Below the pieces are notes generated by a model, which made no database searches, was not told the DNA's origin, and saw nothing but the letters and a program-made list of their open reading frames with translations. Source: Azospirillum brasilense (GTDB lineage Bacteria; Pseudomonadota; Alphaproteobacteria; Azospirillales; Azospirillaceae). Taken from it: 64,000 nt of DNA. Below are positions 17,301 to 25,904 of this stretch, piece by piece. Position numbers and translations under genes: made by a program. The DNA is taken from the NCBI RefSeq assembly GCF_005222205.1, contig NZ_CP032350.1, forward strand, positions 62,001 through 126,000, written 5' to 3'. Positions within the stretch are counted from its first letter, which is position 1. Each line of letters begins with the position of its first letter.

Positions 17301-18079
17301 ACCTCGGAGGGCAGATTTGCGAAAGCGAGGATGGCGCCCTGCAGGTTCTTGCGGTGATCGTCGCCGCCCGTGTACAGCACGAAGCCGTCTCGGTTGATCC
17401 CGTAACGCGCGCGCAACCCTCGCCGCGCCTCCCCCTGGTCGGCGACGGGTTTGAAATGCTTGGAGATGCCGCCGTGAATGGACACGACCCGCGATGGGTC
17501 GATGCCCAGAAGATCGATGGCGTCGCGGCGGCTGGCCTCGGAAATGGCCAACAGGAGGTCCGCTTGGCGAAGCCACTTCAAACGATTCCTGTACCAGCGC
17601 TCGAGCCCGAGATTCTGAAAATAGTGCTCTGGAAAGCGCAGCGGGATGAGGTCGTAGAGCGTCGCGGACATGACCTGTCCGGCTGGGCGCGCCGAAATGG
17701 ACGGCAGCGGAACACGCTCCCCCAGCCCTTCGAAGACATGGGAAACATGCACGACATCGGGCCGCGCGACGTTCAGGGTTGCCCCATGCAGAAGAGCGTC
17801 CAGGGAATCCGTCTCCCCGCCCTGAAAGTCCCGCCCTCCCATCCAGTCGGGCAGAGAGCCGGTCTGCACGAGGCGCGACTGCGGAACGGCGTCCGTGTCC
17901 ATCTTGTGTGGATGGTGGGACGCCACGCAGCCGAACAGTTCGCGGTCCCCGCGCAGCTCCGCCATCGTCTCGAACAGGGCCTTCGAATAGCGCCCCACTC
18001 CCCGGTGTGCCGAACCCGCGGTCTGGCAGGCCTGAAGATCCACCAGGATGCGCGTGGTGCGCCGCTCAACCTCACCCAT
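14306..18079 (-). CDS. Triple-domain GT4 glycosyltransferase (WbdA-like polymerase candidate)
   Basis: A 1257-residue protein with three GT-B/GT4 units. Domain 1 (about 10-410) has LYTGGDDHRKNLQGAILAF and SLYEGLGLPVLEAMACGAP. Domain 2 (about 425-840) has TFGHVAWTKCGDRLLEAF and RGSTSKGVLDGLAYGLP. Domain 3 (about 875-1257) begins VLIDISHIVKDDHGTGIPRV and has MVGTIEPRKSHALALDAF and KGEGFGLPLVEAAHYGTP. Known multi-domain GT4 enzymes next to Wzm/Wzt, such as E. coli O9a WbdA, polymerise the whole repeat unit of a homopolymer. The start overlaps the FkbM stop by 8 bp, so it belongs to the wzm-wzt-fkbM operon. Specificity is unknown; a three-linkage repeat of mannose or rhamnose is plausible. Confidence 0.88.
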   Translation of the reverse strand: MGEVERRTTRILVDLQACQTAGSAHRGVGRYSKALFETMAELRGDRELFGCVASHHPHKMDTDAVPQSRLVQTGSLPDWMGGRDFQGGETDSLDALLHGATLNVARPDVVHVSHVFEGLGERVPLPSISARPAGQVMSATLYDLIPLRFPEHYFQNLGLERWYRNRLKWLRQADLLLAISEASRRDAIDLLGIDPSRVVSIHGGISKHFKPVADQGEARRGLRARYGINRDGFVLYTGGDDHRKNLQGAILAFANLPSEVRQTLQLAIVCSIEAKRKATLVDMARKAGLLGDDILFLGFVPEDDLVALYSTCTAFFFPSLYEGLGLPVLEAMACGAPVIGGDNSSIRELIVRQDALFDASSTTAITDSLLRVVKEPGFAEDLRKTGLARAKDYTWENTTRLALDAFDEALRRKRENGIAAAQQGWLPRRRMAMLTPLPPCRSGIADYNAYFLPYLARYFDIDLYVDGYTVTDTAINSAFRIYDARDLPANASSYDVVHYEFGNSDFHAHMLPLLERIPGVVGLHDAFLSGLMGYMEFNRQEKDRFAREMLYSHAGQARHYLAPVQARTNAIEAAMIGLPGSKRVLDHAIGVIAHSPFSLSTVRRFHPEGWRAPYRISPQMVALPRSGTAVDRQKARADLGFGPDDVIIATFGHVAWTKCGDRLLEAFLSPSLRDDARCHLVFVGELSRDDFGVALRDRIAKAELGRRVQVTGFLSDADYERYLWATDIAVQLRTNCRGSTSKGVLDGLAYGLPMVLNAESSFRDYDDDIVIKLSADPAPEEIASTLRELVQDPERRAGFARRGHEYVRAQHDPNLSAAQYAATIHEFIERDAATRSSRYVRLLAPHLAACPDQTGAAMRAAEFLDRRVMPVFTKPRVLIDISHIVKDDHGTGIPRVIRETIRATYCTERADFEAVAVERVGDQLVLAREWLARQGVLLPCEAEEGRLEPVVFRPGDQLLMLDSSWAQYEAFEPIFERARQARVPVVTAVYDLLPITLPPGNIVDGGKEWFEGWVRSAIKQSDGLVCISKAVADDLIAYMAKHGLGREGLKVGYWHLGSTFPAQADAPANSAARNGAMTPYALMVGTIEPRKSHALALDAFERLWAQGSDLSLVIAGRAGWMVDDLMSRMRRHKMLNRKLFLFEGADDTEIAHLYRNAAALLFLSKGEGFGLPLVEAAHYGTPIVCSDLPVFHEIAGDHATYVEITDPDRLAQEIAAWRDRFAAGTVPGSAGMTRLTWKESADSLIDILVKNAWYWVK

Positions 18080-19454
18080 CGATGCGTCTCCCCAACTCCC
18101 AACCCCGCATGGCGTGGGTCAGCAAAGTCAGCGTGTTTGCGTTGTCAGGCGCCGTGACCGCCAGTTCGGAACGGGACGGGGAAACCGCCGCCACGCCATC
18201 CGTCGCCAGCTCGGTCGGAATCGGCCGGTTCGCCCGTGCATAGATGCGTCGGACCAGGCTGCTCTTGACCATGACGCGGAACAGGCCCGGCATCCACCAC
18301 CGCACGACCGCCGCGGCCCGGCGCGCCAGGGCGCCCAGGGTCCGGATCAGCCCCCTGCGTATCCGGGCGCGTCCTCCCGACAGGATGCGGCGAAGGAAAC
18401 GAAGCGGTTTGGTCAAGCGCCAGGAAAGGCTGGAACGGAGCGCGTTCATGTTGTCGGTCAGCTCGGTGGCAAGCGTCCACCAATGCCGGCTTTCGCTGCT
18501 CACCCTGGCCAACTCGGCTTCCAGAACGGTCACCCGTTCCTGGGCCTGTTCAAGCTGGGGCACATAGGGCTCCAGCTCCTCCGCGCGCCTGCGGAAGCGA
18601 TCCAGTTCGGCTTCGATGCGCGTGCCGTGCTCGCCGCGCTCCTCGGCAAGCCTGCGGAAATGGTCCAGCTCGCCCGCAAGCCGGGCGCTCTGCTCGCCGC
18701 GGTCCTCCGCGAGTTTGCGGAAATGATCCAGCTCGGCCGCGACCCGGGCACAGTGGTCGCGGGCGATCACCAGCTCATGGGGAACGAAACGGTCGAAGAC
18801 GTTCGGCGGCTTGCGGAACGCTTCGCCCAGCTCGGCGTGTTCACGCGCCACATAGAACTGGTTCAGCCCGTCGAAATAGACTTGGTCGTATCCCCGGTCG
18901 GTCAGCAGCGAAGACCACAGATGGTGGTTCTCCTCCTCCGACATGGGGGCGGTCGCCTCGACCACGATGATCCAGGGACGGAAGGTTTCGAGCGCGATGC
19001 TGGCCAGAACCTGCGGCTCGGCCCCCTCGACGTCCACCTTCAGGAAGTGGATGTCGCCGACCCCATAGTCCCGGCAGATCGATTCCAGCGTCAGCGCCGG
19101 CACGAAACATTCGCGCGTCTCGAAGCCGCTTTCGCGGTGCCGGTCGGCGACGCCGCTGCTGGCGGTCGACAGCCCCGACCCCAGAACCTCGAAAAGCTTC
19201 AGGATGCCCGGCTGGTCGCTCACCGCGACCTTCAGGTTGATGTCTTCGGGCCGATCCGCGCACAGACGCTCGTACCACGAATCGATGGGCTCGATGTTGA
19301 TCCCGCGCCAACCCCGGTCGTAGAACGCCTTGGTCATCGAGTACTCGATGGGGTCGTTCGCGCCGACATCGATGTAGAAGCCTTTCTCGACGCCCTTGAG
19401 GGCGCGGAAAAGCATCACGTCTTCATAATTCTGTGCGTACGAGACGAAGGTCAT
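18072..19454 (-). CDS. FkbM-family methyltransferase with C-terminal coiled coil (candidate chain terminator/ruler)
   Basis: A 460-residue protein starting MTFVSYAQNYEDVMLFRAL. Residues 25-205 form an FkbM SAM-dependent O-methyltransferase (GFYIDVGANDP SAM loop, INIEPIDSWYERL, LKVDVEGAEPQVL). Residues about 230-320 are a coiled coil containing three 21-residue repeats (ELDHF at 241, 262 and ELDRF at 283). Residues 340-410 are strongly basic and hydrophobic (SSLSWRLTKPLRFLRRI onward), suited to membrane contact. The start overlaps the wzt stop by 4 bp; a longer N-terminal frame inside wzt was rejected. In O8/O9 systems WbdD (methyltransferase, coiled coil, C-terminal membrane helix) caps and measures the glycan, so the same role is inferred here. 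Confidence 0.88.
   Translation of the reverse strand: MTFVSYAQNYEDVMLFRALKGVEKGFYIDVGANDPIEYSMTKAFYDRGWRGINIEPIDSWYERLCADRPEDINLKVAVSDQPGILKLFEVLGSGLSTASSGVADRHRESGFETRECFVPALTLESICRDYGVGDIHFLKVDVEGAEPQVLASIALETFRPWIIVVEATAPMSEEENHHLWSSLLTDRGYDQVYFDGLNQFYVAREHAELGEAFRKPPNVFDRFVPHELVIARDHCARVAAELDHFRKLAEDRGEQSARLAGELDHFRRLAEERGEHGTRIEAELDRFRRRAEELEPYVPQLEQAQERVTVLEAELARVSSESRHWWTLATELTDNMNALRSSLSWRLTKPLRFLRRILSGGRARIRRGLIRTLGALARRAAAVVRWWMPGLFRVMVKSSLVRRIYARANRPIPTELATDGVAAVSPSRSELAVTAPDNANTLTLLTHAMRGWELGRRIDG
18546..18734 (-). repeat. Three 63-bp in-frame repeats encoding 21-residue coiled-coil units
   Basis: The repeats begin at the codons for ELDHF (18734), ELDHF (18671) and ELDRF (18608), reading on the minus strand. 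Twenty-one residues equals three heptads, so gain or loss of one unit keeps both the reading frame and the coiled-coil register. The units are similar but not identical (RKLAEDRGEQ, RRLAEERGEH, RRRAEELEPY). Confidence 0.85.
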
Positions 19455-20674
19455 AGCCGGCGTATCCCGATCTCGGGTTCCATCCAATTGCACCCAGCGA
19501 AATGGCGGCGGTTCAGATTCGACACGTTGAATATGAGCGCAAGGTCCTTCCACTCATAATTGTTCACCAGATGCGTGTCCGTGCTGACCAGCGCCGTCGA
19601 GACGGAATAGCTCCCGACCCCGAAGTTGAGAGGAAAGGTGAAGGAATACTCGGCGCACTCACCGGGGGTCATGTCGGCCAACGGCATGTCCTGCAGGTGG
19701 GTGTTGGTTCCGAACATGACCTGGCCCAGCCGGTCCTTGATCATGTAGCCCAGGACCAGACGCGGGATCGGCGCGTGGATGCGGACGCGGACCCGCAAGG
19801 TCACGGTGGCTCCGACATTCACGATGTCGACCGGATTGCCCTCGGCATCGAGGAGGGCGATGTCTTCGACCGTCGCCTCGCCGGTGCCCGAAACGGTCCT
19901 CACCCGGCCATCCTCCGCGGCCTGCTGGGTGACGGTGCCGGATTCGCGTTCCGCGATCAGGGCGTTGTAGAGGTCGCTGATTTCCTCCGGCGTTCCGTCG
20001 CGCAGCATCCGGCCCTTCTCCAGAAGGATGGCGCGGTCGCAGATCGAGCGGACCGCCTCCTTGTCGTGGGAGACCAGAAGCAGGCTCGTGCCCTGCTTCT
20101 GGAAGGCCCGTATCCGGTCGAAGCTCTTGTGCTGGAAATAGGCGTCGCCCACCGACAGGGCTTCGTCGACGATCAGGAGGTCGGGCCGCACGGCCGTCGC
20201 CACCGCGAAGGCCACGCGCATCTGCATGCCGCTGGAGTAGGTGCGGGTCGGCTGGTCGAAATAGTCGCCGATCTCCGCGAAATCCTCGATCTCGCCGATC
20301 ATCCCATCAATGTCGCCGTGGCTGAAACCGACCAGGCCGGCGGCGTGGTAGACGTTCTGCCGGCCGGTCAGGTCCGGGTTGAAGCCCATGCCCAGTTCGA
20401 GGATCGCGGCGACCCGGCCCTGCGAATGGATGCCCCCTTCGGTGGGCCGGATCGTCCCGGTGATCAGCTTCAGCAGGGTGCTTTTGCCGGCCCCGTTCTG
20501 GCCGATGATCCCGACCGCCTCGCCCCGCCCGACCGAGAAGGACACGCCGCGCAGCGCCCAGTGTTCGGCGCGCGGCCTGACCGGCACCGAGAACCACGAC
20601 AGGATGCGGCGCAGTTCGCTGCCGTACTGCCGGTACGCCTTGCCGAGGTTGTGGACGTGGAGTTCCCCGCTCAT
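19451..20674 (-). CDS. wzt: ABC transporter ATPase Wzt with C-terminal carbohydrate-binding domain
   Basis: A 407-residue nucleotide-binding subunit for polysaccharide export. Residues 1-240 form the ATPase: Walker A GQNGAGKST (58-66), signature YSSGMQMR (146-153), Walker B LLIVDE (166-171) and the switch His in VSHD (203). ELGMGFNPDLTGRQNV is typical of the Wzt/TagH subfamily. Residues about 265-407 form a beta-sandwich of the Wzt C-terminal type, which in E. coli O8/O9a binds the modified non-reducing end of the glycan before export. Start MSGELHVHNLGKAY overlaps the wzm stop by 4 bp; the upstream extension is inside wzm. It acts with Wzm at the inner membrane. Confidence 0.95.
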   Translation of the reverse strand: MSGELHVHNLGKAYRQYGSELRRILSWFSVPVRPRAEHWALRGVSFSVGRGEAVGIIGQNGAGKSTLLKLITGTIRPTEGGIHSQGRVAAILELGMGFNPDLTGRQNVYHAAGLVGFSHGDIDGMIGEIEDFAEIGDYFDQPTRTYSSGMQMRVAFAVATAVRPDLLIVDEALSVGDAYFQHKSFDRIRAFQKQGTSLLLVSHDKEAVRSICDRAILLEKGRMLRDGTPEEISDLYNALIAERESGTVTQQAAEDGRVRTVSGTGEATVEDIALLDAEGNPVDIVNVGATVTLRVRVRIHAPIPRLVLGYMIKDRLGQVMFGTNTHLQDMPLADMTPGECAEYSFTFPLNFGVGSYSVSTALVSTDTHLVNNYEWKDLALIFNVSNLNRRHFAGCNWMEPEIGIRRL

Positions 20675-21465
20675 AGGACGTCCACCATCTCGGCACTGGC
20701 CTTCCGGAACATGAAGAGCGAGAGCCCCAGAAGGGCGAACGCGATCACGGCGACGACGCCGAGCTGCTGCCAATCGGGGCTGCGGTTGTACAGCAGGACA
20801 TCATGATACGCGGTGATGATGTGGAACAGGGGGTTGAAGGGAAGCCACGCCCTGAACTCCGACGGTATGATGTTCGCCATGTAAACGATCGGCGTGAACC
20901 AGAAGAAGAGCTGCAGGAACACCGGAACGACCTGACCGATGTCGCGCAGAAACACGTTCAGGACCCCGCAGATCAACCCGATGCCGAGCGCCAGGGCAAT
21001 GTTCACGGCGATGAGCAGAGGCATCCAGAGCAGTGCCGCTCCGGGGAGATTGCCCAGAACGCCGAAGATCACGACGATGGCCAGGAACAGCAGGATGTTG
21101 TTGAACAGCGCGCTGCCGGCCACGATCAGGGGCAGCGTGATCTTTGGAAAGGCCAGTTTCTTGAGCAGGTTGCCATTGTCGATGAACAGCGTCAGGCAGC
21201 GGGTCACGACTTCCGTGAAAAGCGACCATGCCAGTATGCCGGACATCAGATAGATCGGGTAAGCGTACTGGCTGTCGATTCCGGGGATTTTGGAAGCAAG
21301 AACGGCCGAAAGAACGAAGGCAAAGATCGCAACCTGAACCAACGGGTTCAATATCATCCAGGCGCCACCAAGACGGCTGCGAATAAACTTGGTGGAAAAG
21401 TCAGTTTTTATTGAGGAGAAAATAAAATAACGATATTGCCACGCACCCAGCAACATGGCGCTCAT
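20671..21465 (-). CDS. wzm: ABC-2 type polysaccharide export permease Wzm
   Basis: A 264-residue membrane protein with about six hydrophobic segments, beginning with RYFIFSSIKTDFSTKFIRSRLGGAW, the amphipathic N-terminal region of O-antigen/teichoic acid permeases, and including LNPLVQVAIFAFVLSAVL and FFWFTPIVYMANIIP, which match family positions. It forms the inner-membrane channel that moves lipid-linked polysaccharide to the periplasm, driven by Wzt. An AGAGGA ribosome site lies 5 bp before the ATG. It is the first gene of the minus-strand block wzm-wzt-fkbM-GT, with overlaps of 4, 4 and 8 bp. Confidence 0.95.
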   Translation of the reverse strand: MSAMLLGAWQYRYFIFSSIKTDFSTKFIRSRLGGAWMILNPLVQVAIFAFVLSAVLASKIPGIDSQYAYPIYLMSGILAWSLFTEVVTRCLTLFIDNGNLLKKLAFPKITLPLIVAGSALFNNILLFLAIVVIFGVLGNLPGAALLWMPLLIAVNIALALGIGLICGVLNVFLRDIGQVVPVFLQLFFWFTPIVYMANIIPSEFRAWLPFNPLFHIITAYHDVLLYNRSPDWQQLGVVAVIAFALLGLSLFMFRKASAEMVDVL

Positions 21466-21787
21466 ATGGTATTCCTCTTGAGACCTTTAAATTCCGGGGC
21501 GGCACATTGCCTGAAAATCCAGCCGCCAGGGAAACGACGTTTCGGCGAAGGCATACCAGGGAAGGCCGTGGATAGTCAAGTTGGCGGGGCGCGGCGCCCG
21601 TCGCCGGCCATGCCGGCCAAGCTCCCAGTGCCCCGGCCTGGAAGGGCGTGAAGCAGGGCGTGGCGCAATACGGACAGTCAAACGGCCGTACTTCTGCTAT
21701 GAACAGCCCTGCGACGATCCGGTTCTTGCCCTGGCACGCTTCGCACCATTGCCTCATGGTCATCCTCGATTTGGATTCGCGCCCTCC
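21466..21787. other. Divergent intergenic region between wzm and the tandem GT2 gene
   Basis: This 322-bp gap should contain promoters for the export operon (minus) and the GT2 gene (plus). The wzm-proximal part is AT-richer. The GT2 frame is open back to 21581, but that stretch lacks domain similarity. I see no confident promoter hexamers, repeats or RNA structures. Confidence 0.5.
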
Positions 21788-24310
21788 ATGACCGACATCA
21801 TCCCCCGGCCTTTCGATGGACAGCCCCTCGGCGACACCCTGTCGGGAGACCTGGGGGCGGGCTCACCGGCGCACGCGTGGCCCTTCCATGGACGGCTGGA
21901 GGCGATCGCGGGGACGCTTCTGTCCGGCTGGGTCCTGTCGACGGCCTCCCCGCACGCCCCGGTGGCGTTGCGCGTCGCCGCCGGCCGGGCCGAGGCGACG
22001 ATCCTTCCGGACCGCGAGGCGCCGGCCTTGAGCCGCCTGCTGGGACAGCCGGTGCGCTGCCGCTTCGCCGTGGATCTGGCCGCGCTGTTCCCCGGGGTGG
22101 ATCTGACCGGCCTGCCGGTCTCCGTGCGGGTGGCCGAAAGCGGGCAGCTGCTGGAAAACGCGCCGCAGACGGTTGCCGGGCCCCGCGCGGTGGTCGCCCA
22201 TGTGGACCGGATGGAGGGGCAGCGCATCCTGGGCTGGGCGGTCAACACGCAGGATGAGGGCGAGGCGGTCGAGGTCGAGGTCCTGGTGGACGGGCACCCG
22301 ATCGCCCGCATCGTCGCCAACCAGCAGCGCCGGGACCTGCTGGCCCGCTTCACCACCTGCGACCATGGCTTCGAATCCGCCGTGCCGGGTCTGTCGGGAA
22401 CGGAGCTGAGCCTGCGCGACCGGCGCAGCGGCGCCGTCGTCTTCGGTCCCATCCCGATCGTCCTGGACGAGGTGCGGGCCAGCCGCAGCGGCGCCTTGGC
22501 CGACCGGCTGGACGGGCTGGCCGCGCTGCTGGAGGAGATCCGGACCGACCTGCCCCGCCAACGGCGCTTGGCCGCCTATCCGATCGCCGATTACGCCGCC
22601 TATCACCGCGAGCACGGGGCGGAAACCGCCGGCCGGCGGGCCCGGCTTGCCCCGCGGGCGGCGGCCTTGGGCCAGGACGGCCCCCTGTTCTCGGTGGTGA
22701 TGCCGGTCTGCGACCCGCCGCTGTGGATGCTCGCCGAGGCCATCGAGTCCGTGCGCCGCCAGCTCTATGGCCGGTGGGAGCTGTGCATCGCCGACGACGC
22801 CTCGCGCAGCGACGCCGTGCGCGCCCTGCTGCGCGACGAGGCGGCCCGCGATCCCCGCATCCGGGTGTCCTTCGCGGCCGCGCGGCAGGGCGTGTGCGCC
22901 GCCACCAACCGGGCGATCGGGCTGGCCGGCGGCGATTACGTCGCCTTCCTCGACCACGATGACCGCCTGTCCTTCGACGCCCTGCTGCGCATGGCGGAGG
23001 CCATCGGGGAAAGCCGCGCCCCCGTGCTGTACAGCGACGAGGACCGCATCGCCCCGGATGGCCGCCATGTCGACCCGGCGCTGAAGCCGGACCTCGATCC
23101 GGAGCTTCTCCAGTCGGTCAACCACGTCTGCCACCTTCTGGTGGTGAAGCGCGCCCTGCTGGGCGAGCTCGGCGGTCTGCGTCCGGGATTCGAGGGCGTG
23201 CAGGATCACGACCTCGTTCTGCGGCTGCTGGAGCGGGTGGGGGCCGCCGGCATCCGCCATGTGCCGCGGGTGCTCTATCACTGGCGCATCAACCCGTCGT
23301 CGCTGTCCGGCCAGGGCGGCAACGACGCGGCCATCCTGGACGGCATCGGGCGTTGCGTGCGCGAGCATCTGGCCCGGCTCGGCCGGCGGGCCACGGTCAC
23401 CGCCGATCTTGAGACGTTCCGGGCGTCGGGCGGGCTGTTCCACGCCCGCGTGCGCCCTGCCCTGCCCAGCCCGGCGCCGATGGTGTCCATCGTCGTGCCG
23501 ACCAAGGACGCGGTGGATCTCGTGCGCGACTGCGTCGGCAGCCTGCTGTCCCGGACCATGTACCCGAATTTCGAGGTCGTTCTGGTCGACCACGACAGCG
23601 CCGAGCCGCAGTCCCGTCCCTTCTTCAACACGCTCGCCCGCGACCCGCGGGTCCGCGTCGCGGATTTCCATGGCCCCTTCAACTGGGCGGCGATCAACAA
23701 CGCGGCGGCGGCGGGGTGCCGCGGCGATGTCCTGTGCTTCCTCAACAACGACATCGTGGTGACCGAACCCGACTGGTTGTCCGAGATGGTGGCGCGTCTG
23801 GCCCAGCCGGGGGTCGGAGCGGTCGGCGCGAAGCTGCTCTACCCCAACGGCACGGTGCAGCACGCCGGCGTGGTCCTGGGGGCGGGCGGAACCGCCGATC
23901 ATGCCTTCGCCGGGCTGCCCGGCGACGCGCCCGGGCATCTCGGCCAGGCGATCCTGCCGCGCACGGTGTCGGCGGTGACCGGCGCCTGCCTCGTCACGTC
24001 GCGCACCGCCTTCCAGGCGGTGGGCGGCTTCGACATGGTGCACCTGCCGGTGGCCTACGCCGACGTGGATTACTGCCTGAAGATCCAGCAGGCGGGGTTG
24101 CGCGTGCTGTGGACGCCTTACGCCCGGCTGCTCCACCTGGAAACCCAGACCCGCGGCGCCGACGACACGGCGGAGAAGGCGGCCCGGCTGGCGGTCGAGG
24201 CCGGACGGCTGCGCGCCCGCTGGGGCGGCCTGAGCGCCGATCCCTTCTACAACCCCCATTTCGAACCGCTGGGCCCCACCTACGGGCTGCTGCGCCCGCA
24301 GCCGGACTGA
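21788..24310 (+). CDS. Tandem GT2 glycosyltransferase with two N-terminal 'GWA'-type modules
   Basis: An 840-residue protein. Two beta-rich modules precede the enzyme: about 35-130 (LSGWVLSTASPHAPVALRV) and about 143-225 (ILGWAVNTQDEGEAVEVEV, VDGHPIARIVA, RRDL, HGFESAVPG). GT2 domain 1 begins near 301 (FSVVMPVCDPP, LDHDDRL metal motif, SDEDRI, VQDHDLVLRLL). GT2 domain 2 begins near 565 (MVSIVVPTKDAVDLVRDC, FLNNDIVV, YADVDYCLKI, HLET). Both keep acidic metal-binding residues, so two inverting activities are likely; the second resembles rhamnosyltransferases. The start ATG 21788 is chosen over the longer frame because the modules follow it directly. Confidence 0.87.
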   Translation: MTDIIPRPFDGQPLGDTLSGDLGAGSPAHAWPFHGRLEAIAGTLLSGWVLSTASPHAPVALRVAAGRAEATILPDREAPALSRLLGQPVRCRFAVDLAALFPGVDLTGLPVSVRVAESGQLLENAPQTVAGPRAVVAHVDRMEGQRILGWAVNTQDEGEAVEVEVLVDGHPIARIVANQQRRDLLARFTTCDHGFESAVPGLSGTELSLRDRRSGAVVFGPIPIVLDEVRASRSGALADRLDGLAALLEEIRTDLPRQRRLAAYPIADYAAYHREHGAETAGRRARLAPRAAALGQDGPLFSVVMPVCDPPLWMLAEAIESVRRQLYGRWELCIADDASRSDAVRALLRDEAARDPRIRVSFAAARQGVCAATNRAIGLAGGDYVAFLDHDDRLSFDALLRMAEAIGESRAPVLYSDEDRIAPDGRHVDPALKPDLDPELLQSVNHVCHLLVVKRALLGELGGLRPGFEGVQDHDLVLRLLERVGAAGIRHVPRVLYHWRINPSSLSGQGGNDAAILDGIGRCVREHLARLGRRATVTADLETFRASGGLFHARVRPALPSPAPMVSIVVPTKDAVDLVRDCVGSLLSRTMYPNFEVVLVDHDSAEPQSRPFFNTLARDPRVRVADFHGPFNWAAINNAAAAGCRGDVLCFLNNDIVVTEPDWLSEMVARLAQPGVGAVGAKLLYPNGTVQHAGVVLGAGGTADHAFAGLPGDAPGHLGQAILPRTVSAVTGACLVTSRTAFQAVGGFDMVHLPVAYADVDYCLKIQQAGLRVLWTPYARLLHLETQTRGADDTAEKAARLAVEAGRLRARWGGLSADPFYNPHFEPLGPTYGLLRPQPD

Positions 24311-24335
24311 GCTGACGCCGCGGCCCGAAGCGGGC

Positions 24336-25403
24336 TCAACCGCGCCGCGCCGCCTGGAGAAGCTCCACGAGGCGCGGCGCCATGCGGTCGAGAGAGTAGA
24401 GCGCCTCCACCCGCGCGCGCCCGGCGGCCCCCATGCGGCGGCGCAGGTCCGGATCGGCGGCAAGCCGGCCCAGCGCCATCGTCCAGTCCTCCGGCGTCGT
24501 CGCCAGGAAGCCGTTGACGCCGTGTTCCACGATGTCGCGGTTCATGCCCACGGGGGACGCCACCACCGGCTTGCCGCAGGCCATGTACTGGATGAGCTTG
24601 TAGCCGCACTTGCCACGCTCCCACGGCGTGTCCGACAGCGGCATGACGCCGACGTCGAATCCGGCGATGCGCCGGCTTTCCGTTTCCTCCTCCCAAGGAT
24701 AACGGTCGGGACGCAGAGCCCCCAGTGCCGCGGGCGAAGCCCCCACCAGGCTGATTCCCACGCCCTTGCCCTCCTTCACGTCGCGCAGGGGAGCGGCGAT
24801 CAGGTCCAGGTAATGCTCCGTGATGGGGGAGCCGATCCAGCCGACCACCATGGGCCGATCGGGCTCCGACGGCGACGGAACCGGGTAATGGTCGAGGTCG
24901 ACCACGGTCGGCAGGATCTCCACATGGCGGGCGCCCGCCGACTCCGCCCGCCCGGCCAGATAGCCGTTGCCAACGGTGACCAGCGCCGCCCGCCGCATGA
25001 GCCGGTCGAGCTTGTCGCCGAGCAGGCGGCGCACCGGCCACCAGCGGCTGAGGTCATAGCGGTGGAACCAGGCGTCGTCGAAATCCAGCACATAGGGCGG
25101 GGCCGCGTCGAGCAGGGCGCGCTCACCGCCATAGGGCAGCCAGGGCAGGATCTCCTTCTCGATCCACAGCAGATCGAAGGAACGCGTGTCGCAGAAGCGG
25201 CGGACGCGGTCCAAGTACCCCTGAGCGACGCTGCGAAAAGGCCTCGGCCGGCCGGCGTAGAGCGCTTCCAGGTACGAGTCGGACAGCAGCGGCATCGTTT
25301 CGACGGACATGCCGGCACGCTCCAGCGCCGGCAGGAACTGATAATGCCGCAGGCGGCTGCTGGGTCCCCGAAGACCGTAGCGTGACAGCAGGAGGATGCG
25401 CAT
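24336..25403 (-). CDS. GT4-family glycosyltransferase
   Basis: A 355-residue GT-B glycosyltransferase. The N-terminal half starts MRILLLSRYGLRGPSSRLRH with YVLDFDDAWFHRYD and VTVGNGYLAGRA, typical of GT4/GT1 group proteins whose acceptor domain includes an FDDA motif. The C-terminal half has VVGWIGSPIT, KCGYKLIQYMACGKPVVASP and GVNGFLA. The E-x7-E motif is replaced by the K-x-Y-x-YMACG form seen in this subgroup. The longer frame back to 25547 begins in AT-rich intergenic sequence and is not supported. It converges with the GT2 gene, with 25 bp between stop codons. Confidence 0.85.
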   Translation of the reverse strand: MRILLLSRYGLRGPSSRLRHYQFLPALERAGMSVETMPLLSDSYLEALYAGRPRPFRSVAQGYLDRVRRFCDTRSFDLLWIEKEILPWLPYGGERALLDAAPPYVLDFDDAWFHRYDLSRWWPVRRLLGDKLDRLMRRAALVTVGNGYLAGRAESAGARHVEILPTVVDLDHYPVPSPSEPDRPMVVGWIGSPITEHYLDLIAAPLRDVKEGKGVGISLVGASPAALGALRPDRYPWEEETESRRIAGFDVGVMPLSDTPWERGKCGYKLIQYMACGKPVVASPVGMNRDIVEHGVNGFLATTPEDWTMALGRLAADPDLRRRMGAAGRARVEALYSLDRMAPRLVELLQAARRG

Positions 25404-25904
25404 GGCCGCGGGCGGTGCTTTTTCCAGCAAGGACAGGACGGATACCGTGATACAGAGCGTGGACGTCGAGCCGGAGGCGAGCGCTCCGAAGGATAGTTTG
25501 GGAATCCTCCCTATGGAAGATTGCCTCCTCTGGAACACCCGGAACACGGAGCGGGTCGCAATTCCGGGGTATCTTCCTCAAACACGCTCTTCAAATCCAC
25601 TAGCATCTGTTGATGACCGGAAATTCGTGCCTATCATGTAGCGACGCAAACTATCAAATATAAGAGAAGGTAAAAATGGAAGAATATCAGTTTTTATTTC
25701 ACTAAGAAAGAAAAATACTGCAAGCACCAAATTATCAGCACTAACTCGATGTATCATTAATAATTTTATCCACTTATTTTCTTTATTGATAGCGAGTAGA
25801 AATAAAAAAATTAGAGTTTTCTTTATAATTAGAAAAAATTACCACCATTTATCTGCGTAATAGATTAATTTCCTAAATTAATAGTTCATGAAAAATCGAT
25901 ACAT
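25404..25904. other. AT-rich entry to the low-GC islet
   Basis: Base composition drops sharply from about 25640. The sequence 25660-25900 is dominated by A and T runs. It probably holds the promoter of the acetyltransferase gene at 25905, but the many AT hexamers prevent a specific call. No transposase, terminal inverted repeat or target duplication is evident. Confidence 0.55.
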
